In this document: in pieces, positions 1 through 5,906 of the stretch
Layout: each line of letters opens with the position of its first letter
How positions within the stretch are numbered: the stretch's first letter is position 1
From: an uncultured Marmoricola sp.
Lineage (GTDB): Bacteria; Actinomycetota; Actinomycetes; Propionibacteriales; Nocardioidaceae
Reading direction: 5' to 3'
Assembly: GCA_937868455.1 (NCBI GenBank)
Contig: CALMMO010000496.1
Span: 1 to 8,557 of the forward strand
Length of the DNA: 8,557 bases
Position numbers and translations under genes: made by a program
Notes under the pieces: model-generated
Databases searched by the model: none
What the model was told of the DNA's origin: nothing
What the model saw: the letters and a program-made list of their open reading frames with translations, nothing else

Positions 1-974
1 GCCTCTCGATGGTGCCGCGCCTCTTTGACACCGCGATGAAGCCAGATGTCGTGGTGCTGCACACCAGCGTTCCCCGCAAGGGCCTGGTCTCCATGGGCAC
101 CGAGGTCAACATCTTGCCTGGCGCAGTCGAAGCCCTGAAAAAGCGTGGGGGCGTGTTGGTGGCCCAGGTGAACCCGAATATGCCGTTCACGTACGGCGAC
201 GCCTTGCTCCCCGAGTCTGCTTTCGACCTGATGATCGAGGTCGACGTACCCCTAGCAGCGCATATCGCACCCCCGCTTGATGATGAATCGATCGCGATTG
301 GTGCTGCGGTGGCTGCCCGGGTGCCAAATGGGGCCACGTTGCAAGCAGGCATCGGGGCGGTGCCCGATGCGGCGTTACGCGGGCTGACTGAACGCCGTGA
401 TTTGCGGGTGTGGACAGAGATGTTTTCCGACTCGATTTTGGAACTAGAAAAGTCCGGATCGCTGTCCACCGCAGCGCCGTTGCACACCTCATTCATTTTC
501 GGCTCGACTGAGCTTTACGAATGGCTAGACCAAAACGCTCGAGTGCGGATGATCCGCAGCGAAGTGGCCAACGACCCCTCACGGATCGCAGCGCAGCCGC
601 TCATGACCAGCGTGAACACCGCGCTTCAGGTCGATTTGTTTGGTCAGGCCAATGCTTCGCGCATCAACGCGCGCATCCACTCGGGCTTCGGTGGGCAAAC
701 CGACTTCATCGTCGGAGCCATGCACTGCCCTGGAGGCCAGGCGCTGATGGGGTTGCGTTCGTGGCACCCCAAAGCGAATGTGTCGACCATCGTTGCTCTA
801 GTTGATGAACCAGTCACCAGCTTTCAGCAGACCGCGATCATCACCGAAAACGGCACCGCCGAACTCTTTGGGCACGACCAGCAAAAGCAGGCGGCGCACA
901 TCATCGAGCATGCCGCACACCCAGACGTACGCGACGAACTATGGGAGGACGCAGTCTCCCTCGGGCTTGCCTGA
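1..974 (+). CDS. Acetyl-CoA hydrolase / 4-hydroxybutyrate CoA-transferase family protein, 5' partial
   Basis: Cytoplasmic enzyme that hydrolyses an acyl-CoA or moves CoA between carboxylic acids through a glutamyl-CoA intermediate. The reading frame is open to the left window edge, so the first ATG (position 9) is probably internal. About 320 residues are visible; family members run to roughly 420-430, so about 100 N-terminal residues are missing. Counting from that ATG, a GIGAVPDA motif lies at 114-121, the TEMFSD motif with the expected catalytic Glu at 137, and a GFGGQTDF glycine-rich motif at 226-233. These are C-terminal-domain hallmarks of the hydrolase/4-hydroxybutyrate CoA-transferase branch rather than the succinyl-CoA:acetate branch. 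The stop at 972-974 lies 12 bases before the next gene on the same strand, so the two may be co-transcribed. The exact CoA donor and acceptor cannot be read from the sequence. Confidence 0.9.
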   Translation, partial: LSMVPRLFDTAMKPDVVVLHTSVPRKGLVSMGTEVNILPGAVEALKKRGGVLVAQVNPNMPFTYGDALLPESAFDLMIEVDVPLAAHIAPPLDDESIAIGAAVAARVPNGATLQAGIGAVPDAALRGLTERRDLRVWTEMFSDSILELEKSGSLSTAAPLHTSFIFGSTELYEWLDQNARVRMIRSEVANDPSRIAAQPLMTSVNTALQVDLFGQANASRINARIHSGFGGQTDFIVGAMHCPGGQALMGLRSWHPKANVSTIVALVDEPVTSFQQTAIITENGTAELFGHDQQKQAAHIIEHAAHPDVRDELWEDAVSLGLA

Positions 975-986
975 CACAATGTGCCC

Positions 987-1901
987 ATGACGCAGCGACC
1001 CTTTTCACGGCCAGGCGCCATCGACCTCTCAGGATTCAACAAGGCTCCCGTTGCCGCACCCACTCCCGATGCCTCCGGGATGAGTTCGGCCTATTGCGTG
1101 CAAGCCGACGAGCAGAACTTCCAGGCGGTCGTCGAGGCCTCGATGCAGGCACCAGTGATGTTGGTGTTTTACTCCAGCACCCGATCCCCAGGCAGCGTTC
1201 AGCTAGCCAACGACCTGCAGGTGCTGAGCAACGAATTTGAGGGCAAATTCCTGCTCGGGCGAGTCGACATCGAGACCGCCCCAGCGATCGCCCAAGCCAT
1301 GCAGGTGCCCTCGGTGCCGATGGTTGCCATCGTGGTGCAAGGTCGCCCGCAACCTCTGTTCCAAGACGCAGTTCCCCTGGCCGAACTACGACCCGCCCTC
1401 ACCCAACTCTTCCAACAGTTGTTGGCCCAAGGTGTCAGCGGCCAGCACCAGCCGCGCCACGCGGAGTCTGCTGACGGCGAACCTGAGATCGACCCGAGGT
1501 ATGCCCCGGCTCAAGACGCCCTCGAGCGCGGAGACATCGACGCAGCGGTCGCTGAGTACGAGAAACTCGTGGCTGCCAACGCCCACGACACCGAAGCCGC
1601 GGGCGGATTGGCCATGGCCAAGGTGCTCCAGCGGACCTTGGGTGTTGACCTTCAGGCAGCTCGTACGGCCGCCGCTGAGTCTCCCGATGACGTCGCAGCC
1701 CAAACGCTCGTCGCCGATCTCGACTTGCTTGGCGGCCACGTCGAAGACGCCTTCCGGCGCTTGATCGATGTCGTACGACGCACGTCCGACTCCGATCGCG
1801 ATGCCGCTCGAAACCATCTGATTGGGCTCTTTGCCGCGGTCGGCAACGAGGACCAGCGGGTGCTCAAGGCCCGCCGGGATCTTGCTTCAGCGCTGTTCTA
1901 A
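987..1901 (+). CDS. CnoX/YbbN-like thioredoxin-fold protein with TPR-like C-terminus, no CxxC
   Basis: A 304-residue protein, probably a cytoplasmic chaperone-like holdase of the CnoX (YbbN) type rather than a disulfide reductase. Residues about 35-150 form a thioredoxin fold: the strand VMLVFYSS, then RSPGS where active thioredoxins have WCGPC, then VDIETAPAIAQAMQV and VPSVP with the cis-Pro kept at about 111. Both active-site cysteines are replaced (SPGS, about 67-70). Residues about 172-304 are helical and TPR-like, beginning ALERGDIDAAVAEYEKLVAAN. Length and layout match the actinobacterial family that, from memory, includes M. tuberculosis Rv1324. The start could be GTG 981 or ATG 987. 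I chose ATG because no Shine-Dalgarno is visible and a CACAAT hexamer (975-980) sits 6 bases before it, compatible with leaderless initiation, though the box is weak. The client proteins are unknown. Confidence 0.87.
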   Translation: MTQRPFSRPGAIDLSGFNKAPVAAPTPDASGMSSAYCVQADEQNFQAVVEASMQAPVMLVFYSSTRSPGSVQLANDLQVLSNEFEGKFLLGRVDIETAPAIAQAMQVPSVPMVAIVVQGRPQPLFQDAVPLAELRPALTQLFQQLLAQGVSGQHQPRHAESADGEPEIDPRYAPAQDALERGDIDAAVAEYEKLVAANAHDTEAAGGLAMAKVLQRTLGVDLQAARTAAAESPDDVAAQTLVADLDLLGGHVEDAFRRLIDVVRRTSDSDRDAARNHLIGLFAAVGNEDQRVLKARRDLASALF

Positions 1902-1914
1902 GTTCCGGTCAGCA

Positions 1915-1932
1915 GGCGCTCATTTGAGGGCC
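1915..1932. terminator. Short hairpin at convergent gene ends (weak candidate)
   Basis: GGC-G-CTCA-TT-TGAG-G-GCC forms a seven-pair stem with one G/G mismatch. It covers the stop codon of the minus-strand methyltransferase and lies 13 bases past the stop of the plus-strand thioredoxin-like gene. There is no U-tract on either side, so a role in termination is only a guess. Confidence 0.25.
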
Positions 1933-2801
1933 TGAGCCATCGCTGCGATGTGCTCAGGTGCCGACCCGCAGCACGCGCCCAGCACGTCAATGCCCGCACC
2001 TCGCAGTTCGACGGCGTGAGCGGCCATGCCCGCCGGGTCGACGGTGTAAGCGAAGCCGTCGCCACTGATTTGGGGGAGCCCGGCGTTCGACTGGGCGATG
2101 AGCAGCAGGCCCTCGGGTCGAGCCGAGACCAGGGATGCGGCGATCTGGGTCATCTCCTCGGGGCCGCGCCCGCAGTTAGCCCCGACCGCGTCTGCACCCG
2201 CCTCGCCGAGTGCAGCAACAGCGGCAGCAGGGGTGACACCCATCATGGTGCGCAGGTTGGTGTCGAAACTCATCGTCGCGATGATCGGCAGGTCCGGCGC
2301 CTCACGCCGTGCGGCAGTGATGGCCGCCTTCGACTCTTCGAGATCTGACATGGTCTCGATCAAGATCAAGTCGATGCCACCTCGCAGCATGCCCTTGATC
2401 TGGGCGGCGAACAGTTCGACGGCTTCCTCAACTGTGAGCGTGCCCAAGGGTTCGAGGAGTTCGCCGGTGGGGCCGATGTCGCCGGCCACCAAGATTCCGT
2501 GCCGGTCAGCGACCGCGCGGGCAATGGCCGCGCCTTGCTCGGCGACTTCAGATCCACGCTCAGCAAGGTCATAGCCCGCGAGTCGGGGAGCAGTCGCACC
2601 GAAGGTGTTGGTCGTCAAAATGGTCGACCCGGCGGCGGCGTACTCCTCATGCAAACCCGCGATGCCCTCGGGGTTGGTGAGGTTCCACAACTCGGCTGGC
2701 ACGCCGGCTTCGAGGCCGCGCTCCTGAAGCAGCCAACCGTAGCCACCATCAAGGAGGGGCATGCGGTCACCAAGCAGGGCGGAAAGTCGATTCGTAGTCA
2801 C
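1920..2801 (-). CDS. Homocysteine S-methyltransferase family protein (zinc type)
   Basis: A 293-residue cytoplasmic enzyme of the homocysteine S-methyltransferase family (MmuM, betaine-homocysteine methyltransferase and the N-terminal domain of MetH). The family moves a methyl group, for example from S-methylmethionine or betaine, to homocysteine to give methionine. From GTG 2801, DGGYG is at 18-22 (usually DGGMG or similar), TNTFGA around 65, and the zinc ligands are in GANCG (Cys210) and GACCG (Cys277-Cys278). All three cysteines are present, so the metal site looks intact. The frame continues to an ATG at 2957, but that extension is low-complexity and antisense to the GNAT gene. I chose GTG 2801 because homology starts there and TACCCT lies 6 bases upstream. 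The methyl donor cannot be decided from sequence. It diverges from the GNAT gene with a 52-base gap. Confidence 0.9.
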   Translation of the reverse strand: MTTNRLSALLGDRMPLLDGGYGWLLQERGLEAGVPAELWNLTNPEGIAGLHEEYAAAGSTILTTNTFGATAPRLAGYDLAERGSEVAEQGAAIARAVADRHGILVAGDIGPTGELLEPLGTLTVEEAVELFAAQIKGMLRGGIDLILIETMSDLEESKAAITAARREAPDLPIIATMSFDTNLRTMMGVTPAAAVAALGEAGADAVGANCGRGPEEMTQIAASLVSARPEGLLLIAQSNAGLPQISGDGFAYTVDPAGMAAHAVELRGAGIDVLGACCGSAPEHIAAMAQALK

Positions 2802-2813
2802 CGCAGCAGGGTA
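2802..2813 (-). promoter_or_regulatory. Leaderless -10 box of the homocysteine methyltransferase gene
   Basis: On the minus strand TACCCT (2813-2808) fits the actinobacterial TAnnnT -10 consensus and is followed by 6 bases and then the GTG start. Transcription would begin at or next to the start codon. No Shine-Dalgarno is visible between them. I see no convincing -35 box. Confidence 0.5.
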
Positions 2814-2844
2814 ACTTGCCCGCGCCGCCACATTTTCACTCGAC

Positions 2845-2848
2845 GGAG
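2845..2848 (+). promoter_or_regulatory. Shine-Dalgarno GGAG deciding the GNAT start
   Basis: GGAG lies 5 bases before GTG 2854. It supports that start over the in-frame GTG at 2875, which has no Shine-Dalgarno. Confidence 0.5.
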
Positions 2849-2853
2849 CGTGA

Positions 2854-4005
2854 GTGGGCTGGTTCACTGCGCAGGTGCCGTTTCCTGATCTTGTGCCCGA
2901 ACTTCGTGACGACGTGGTGCGCCTGCGGGCCCACAACACGGGCGATCTCGCACGCATGGTCGAAGAAGCCGGCGATGCCCAGACTCTGGCTCAGATGACC
3001 GTCGGGCAGAGCACGTTGGCCGATATGGCGACGTACCTCGAAGTTGTCCGCGAGGGTTGGGAGTCACAGCACCCGCACCCGCGCTGGGCAATCTGCACGC
3101 TCGATGACGACACCTACCTCGGCACGATTGTGTTGCGCCCGCATGCCTGGGTTGGCGCACGTTTGCCCGCAGCGACAGTGAGTTACAGCTTGCACCCTGA
3201 GGCTCGCGGTCGCGGCCTGATGACGCGGGCGCTGCGCCTGGCAAGTGCGCACTTCTTCGGCGCCTACTCCGGCGAACGTCTTCACTGGGCAGCCTTCCGG
3301 GGCAATGAGGCGTCGTGGCGCGTGGCCAGGGCGTGTGGGTTCACGATGCACGCGACGATTCCGCAGACCACCCTCCAAGGAGAACGCCTGCGAGATGACT
3401 GGGTGGCCAGTCTGGGTCGCGATGAGCCGACGACTCCGAAGACACCGTGGCTGGCGTTCCCCGAGATAAGCGTGGACACCGCTCACGGACCAGTGCTGCT
3501 TCGCGACTGGCGACCCAGCGACGTCGACGCTCTCGAACCCGCCAACCACCCCGAGCACTACTTGCCGATGACCGCGATCCCGCCGGTTGACTTCTTCGAG
3601 ACCTGGCGAATGACGCGTCTCGAACACCGCATCTTGGGCACAGGTTTGAGCTGGTGCATTGCTAATGCTGAGGATCGAGCGATGGGTTACGTCACCGTCT
3701 TCAGTCGCGGTGGACCGATCGGCGATTACGCCGAACTCGGCTACTACGTCTTCCCCTCAGCCCGCGGACGCGGTGTCGTCACCGCTGCCGCGCAGGCCGC
3801 CGTTGCTCATGCCTTCGGCTCGATTGAGGCCGGTGGCCTTGGAGTACGCCGCCTCGTCGCCATGACCACCGCCGACAACGAAGCGAGCAACCGCACCCTC
3901 ACGACACTGGGGTTCACCCAGTTCGGCCGCGAACGAGAAGTCGACGTACTCCCATCAGGGCCCGTCGACTTGATCCACTGGGATTTGCTCGCCAAGGACC
4001 GCTGA
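2854..4005 (+). CDS. Tandem-domain GNAT N-acetyltransferase (RimJ/RimL-like)
   Basis: A 383-residue protein with two GNAT domains in one chain; the family moves acetyl from acetyl-CoA to an amine. The first domain spans about 17-190, with the acetyl-CoA loop RGRGLM at 118-123 and the later NEASWRVARACGF helix at 151-163. The second spans about 205-383, with RGRGVV at 304-309 and NEASNRTLTTLGF at 342-354. Both pyrophosphate-binding loops fit the [Q/R]xxGx[G/A] pattern, so both domains could bind acetyl-CoA. The RimJ/RimL-like character points to alpha-amino groups of proteins or to small amines as substrates, but none can be assigned. The start is GTG 2854, supported by GGAG 5 bases upstream; GTG 2875 is an alternative that would lose seven residues. 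It stands alone: divergent from the methyltransferase and convergent with the HAAS gene. Confidence 0.88.
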   Translation: MGWFTAQVPFPDLVPELRDDVVRLRAHNTGDLARMVEEAGDAQTLAQMTVGQSTLADMATYLEVVREGWESQHPHPRWAICTLDDDTYLGTIVLRPHAWVGARLPAATVSYSLHPEARGRGLMTRALRLASAHFFGAYSGERLHWAAFRGNEASWRVARACGFTMHATIPQTTLQGERLRDDWVASLGRDEPTTPKTPWLAFPEISVDTAHGPVLLRDWRPSDVDALEPANHPEHYLPMTAIPPVDFFETWRMTRLEHRILGTGLSWCIANAEDRAMGYVTVFSRGGPIGDYAELGYYVFPSARGRGVVTAAAQAAVAHAFGSIEAGGLGVRRLVAMTTADNEASNRTLTTLGFTQFGREREVDVLPSGPVDLIHWDLLAKDR

Positions 4006-4014
4006 GTTCAGCGG
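3999..4014. terminator. Hairpin shared by the convergent GNAT and HAAS gene ends
   Basis: CCGCTGA-GT-TCAGCGG is a perfect 7-base inverted repeat. It includes the GNAT stop codon (4003-4005) and ends one base before the HAAS gene stop (4015-4017), so it would form in both transcripts. No U-run follows on either strand, so classic intrinsic termination is uncertain; a role as a 3'-end stabiliser or bidirectional pause site is equally possible. Confidence 0.4.
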
Positions 4015-4725
4015 CTACAGCTGGTGACTTGACTTCCTAAACGCCTTCACTGCTTGCCAGGTAATGAGAAGCGGGATCAGGATTCCAGAGACGAATACCG
4101 CTTGAGTGAGCCCGAACACCAGACTGTCGCTCGCACCGAGTTTCCAGGCTGCCCATGCCGGTACGTCGACGAGGAGAGTCCAGGCCGGAATCGCGGACAG
4201 GAGAACCACACGAGCGCGCGGCGACCACAGCCTTGAAGCCAAGATCAAGGTGTAAGGGATGATCGCGTACGGGAACAGTGCCACGAAAACGGAGAAGAGG
4301 GCACCAGGCCGCGGCAAGAAGGGGTCGATTTGTTCTGGCTGACAATGCGAGGTCCCCTCAGGACCCCCCGAACAAACCTGAGAACTTGTGCGGCTTTCGA
4401 TAAAGAGCCCCATTGCGGCTAGCCACAGGAACATGAGAACTAGGACGAGGCCGGCCAGTACAGGAACCCACCTGCCCTCCAGTGCGGACCGGAGGGTTCT
4501 ACGGCGCTGGCTGGGAGAGTCCGCGGCCAAATCAGAGGGGGCGCCTAATCGATTCAGGACCTCGTGCACGTCTGAGTCGCTGGCATTCTCAGGTAGGGCA
4601 CTGAGTAGGTGTTCCTCGAGGCCCGCGATCGCTTCACGGCGCTCATCTGGGGGCGAATCTGAGAGGGCTATCTCGACGTCGGCGAGGTAGCGTCGAACGA
4701 GAGGGTGTTGCGAGACGCTATTCAT
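4015..4725 (-). CDS. HAAS-domain four-helix membrane protein, partner of PadR
   Basis: A 236-residue inner-membrane protein, likely a sensor or modulator working with the upstream PadR regulator. Residues 1-70 form a HAAS-type cytosolic helical domain (YLADVEIAL, PPDERREAIAGLEEHL, then VLNRLGAPSDLAAD), a domain known to accompany PadR-like regulators. A basic linker follows, then four predicted membrane helices at about 87-109, 142-167, 171-194 and 201-226. The loop between helices 1 and 2 should face outside and carries two cysteines (118 and 128) that could form a disulfide. The start is ATG 4725, with GGAG (4735-4732) 6 bases upstream. It overlaps the padR stop by 8 bases (ATGAATAG), which indicates translational coupling. 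The frame is open much further upstream, but only as the antisense-like shadow of padR and the NUDIX gene. The ligand or stress sensed is unknown. Confidence 0.85.
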   Translation of the reverse strand: MNSVSQHPLVRRYLADVEIALSDSPPDERREAIAGLEEHLLSALPENASDSDVHEVLNRLGAPSDLAADSPSQRRRTLRSALEGRWVPVLAGLVLVLMFLWLAAMGLFIESRTSSQVCSGGPEGTSHCQPEQIDPFLPRPGALFSVFVALFPYAIIPYTLILASRLWSPRARVVLLSAIPAWTLLVDVPAWAAWKLGASDSLVFGLTQAVFVSGILIPLLITWQAVKAFRKSSHQL

Positions 4726-5059
4726 TCGGTGCTCCAAATATTTGGTTGTCCACTGCTGCGCTGAAGGCTTTCCAAGCGATCCGAAACTCATGCAAGGTCT
4801 CTCGACCCGAAGACGTAAGTCGGTAATAACGGCGCGGCGGGCCGGTGGCAGATTCTTGCCAATTGGTTTGAACCCATCCTGCTTTTCGGAGTCGAGCCAG
4901 AAGTGGGTAAAGCGTTCCCTCGCTAGAGAGCAATAGTGGGTCGAGGTTGCGCGCGATGTCGAACCCGTAGCGGTCCTCGACTTCGAGCATGGCAAGAATG
5001 CAGTATTCCAATGCGCCCCGGCGCAAGTGCGTGAGGATGCCGTCCTGACCGGGTACCAT
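4718..5059 (-). CDS. PadR-family transcriptional regulator
   Basis: A 113-residue DNA-binding protein with a single winged-helix domain, the size of the short PadR subfamily 2. Motifs in order are LRRGALEYCILAMLE (helix 1), YGFDIARNL, then SSEGTLYPLLARLRKAGWV (recognition-helix region), and the wing GPPRRYYRLTSSG at about 80-92. PadR proteins usually act as dimers and repress their own operon. This one heads a two-gene unit with the HAAS membrane protein, which it overlaps by 8 bases. No Shine-Dalgarno precedes ATG 5059; a -10 box (TATCGT) ends 7 bases before it, so translation is probably leaderless. A palindrome inside the promoter is the likely operator. The base composition of the padR-HAAS stretch looks somewhat less GC-rich than glgB in the lines I counted, consistent with but not proof of acquisition by transfer. 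Confidence 0.9.
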   Translation of the reverse strand: MVPGQDGILTHLRRGALEYCILAMLEVEDRYGFDIARNLDPLLLSSEGTLYPLLARLRKAGWVQTNWQESATGPPRRYYRLTSSGRETLHEFRIAWKAFSAAVDNQIFGAPNE

Positions 5060-5066
5060 GCTTCAC

Positions 5067-5095
5067 ACGATAGCCTTGTATCAAGCGTTGAACAA
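5067..5095 (-). promoter_or_regulatory. padR promoter with candidate autoregulatory operator
   Basis: On the minus strand, -35 TTGTTC (5095-5090) and -10 TATCGT (5072-5067) are separated by 17 bases, and ATG 5059 follows the -10 by 7 bases. The spacer contains the palindrome TTG-TAT-CAA (5076-5084, extended to CTTG-TAT-CAAG at 5075-5085). The -35 box is itself part of a second short palindrome, TTG-AA-CAA (5088-5095). A repressor bound at the spacer palindrome would block RNA polymerase, as expected for PadR autoregulation. The assignment to PadR is inferred from position. Confidence 0.55.
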
Positions 5096-5116
5096 ATGCT
5101 TATGGGACCGCTGTGT

Positions 5117-5854
5117 TCAGCCGCCACTTTCGACGTAGGAGGGGCCACCGGCCAGGTTGGCCAACGCCGAGTGGATCCGACGCGCGGTGAAGTCGGTGCA
5201 GCGCTCGTTGACCTGATCGAGGGTGCAAAACTCAGCAGAGCGGATTTCTCGTCGGTCCCCAACGATCTGGTCTGCTAGTGAGGCCGGGTGTTCACCGCCG
5301 TCGAAGACCAAGCAGATCGCGTCATCCCAACCGCGCCAGGCCGGCAGCCAGTCAGTGAGCAGGAGCTGGCCGACGTTGAGTGTGAGGGAGAGTTCTTCCT
5401 CGATTTCGCGGCCCACAGCAATCTGGGGAGATTCGTTGACCTCGACGACGCCGCCGGGCAGATCCCAGTCGGTCTTGTAGGTCAGTTGGCATAGCAGCAC
5501 CCGGGCATCATCGCTGCGGATCAAGAGTTGGCTGATCGCGCGTTTGCGGGGCAACACCGAGTTGAGCAGTGCTCGGAAGCCGTCGGGAGTTTTCGCCGGC
5601 ACATCGGTGGCAAGTCGGGCGAAGACCGCATGGTCGCGTTGGTCAACCGATCCGCGGGCGATGCCCTCTTTGAGCAATCCAGCGAAACTGGCCAGCCGTT
5701 GGCCGGGGTGGTCATCGAGTGCGACATAGGCCTCGATGCGGTGTGCGCCTTCCTCAAATGCAGCCAGCACCGCCAAGCTGAGGTCCTCGGCAGTCTCGTG
5801 GGCCTCCCAAGTGAGTCGATAAACCCCTGGGGCGATGAGGTGAGTGCTTGGCAC
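5117..5854 (-). CDS. NUDIX hydrolase with GNAT-like N-terminal half-domain
   Basis: A 245-residue cytoplasmic protein. Residues about 105-235 form a NUDIX domain, which cleaves nucleoside diphosphates linked to another moiety. The Nudix box starts at Gly135, with Glu141 and REIEEELSL at 149-157. All metal-binding acidic positions are present, but the usual Gly near the box end is Ser156. Residues about 1-70 resemble the C-terminal half of a GNAT acetyltransferase (EGAHRIEAYVALDD, then ASFAGLLKEGIARG) without the acetyl-CoA loop, so this part is probably not an active transferase. The substrate is unknown; there is no winged-helix tail as in NrtR regulators. The start is GTG 5854: an in-frame TGA lies two codons upstream, and TAGGGT ends 7 bases before the start. 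AGGG within that box could alternatively act as a Shine-Dalgarno. The upstream gap carries the box array. Confidence 0.86.
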   Translation of the reverse strand: MPSTHLIAPGVYRLTWEAHETAEDLSLAVLAAFEEGAHRIEAYVALDDHPGQRLASFAGLLKEGIARGSVDQRDHAVFARLATDVPAKTPDGFRALLNSVLPRKRAISQLLIRSDDARVLLCQLTYKTDWDLPGGVVEVNESPQIAVGREIEEELSLTLNVGQLLLTDWLPAWRGWDDAICLVFDGGEHPASLADQIVGDRREIRSAEFCTLDQVNERCTDFTARRIHSALANLAGGPSYVESGG

Positions 5855-5861
5855 AGATCAG

Positions 5862-5867
5862 ACCCTA
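5862..5867 (-). promoter_or_regulatory. Probable -10 box of the NUDIX gene
   Basis: TAGGGT on the minus strand matches TAnnnT and is followed by 7 bases and then the GTG start, as in leaderless transcripts. No clear -35 is seen at the expected 5885-5890. The AGGG within it could instead be a ribosome binding site of an mRNA starting further upstream. Confidence 0.4.
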
Positions 5868-5906
5868 ACGGGCTGGTGGTTTGGCTGCGTCATACGAACT
5901 CGTCGT

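Noticed and set aside
1237..1764. 175-codon plus-strand frame inside the thioredoxin-like gene
   Set aside because: It is Pro/Ser/Arg-rich in a +1 frame with no homology, overlapping a gene with clear domains.
2802..2957. 52-residue N-terminal extension of the homocysteine methyltransferase to ATG 2957
   Set aside because: It is Arg/Ser/Thr-rich without family similarity, is antisense to the start of the GNAT gene, and the family begins at the GTG 2801 start, which has its own -10 box.
3064..3627. 187-codon minus-strand frame opposite the GNAT gene
   Set aside because: It is antisense to two clearly recognisable GNAT motifs and has no recognisable content of its own.
4726..5262. 179-residue upstream extension of the HAAS membrane protein
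   Set aside because: It runs out of frame through padR and the end of the NUDIX gene and resembles no protein; ATG 4725 has a good GGAG site and the HAAS homology starts there.
5117..5854. NUDIX protein as an NrtR-type transcription regulator binding the adjacent box array
   Set aside because: There is no winged-helix domain after the NUDIX fold, and the catalytic acidic residues are kept, unlike the degenerate Nudix box of NrtR.
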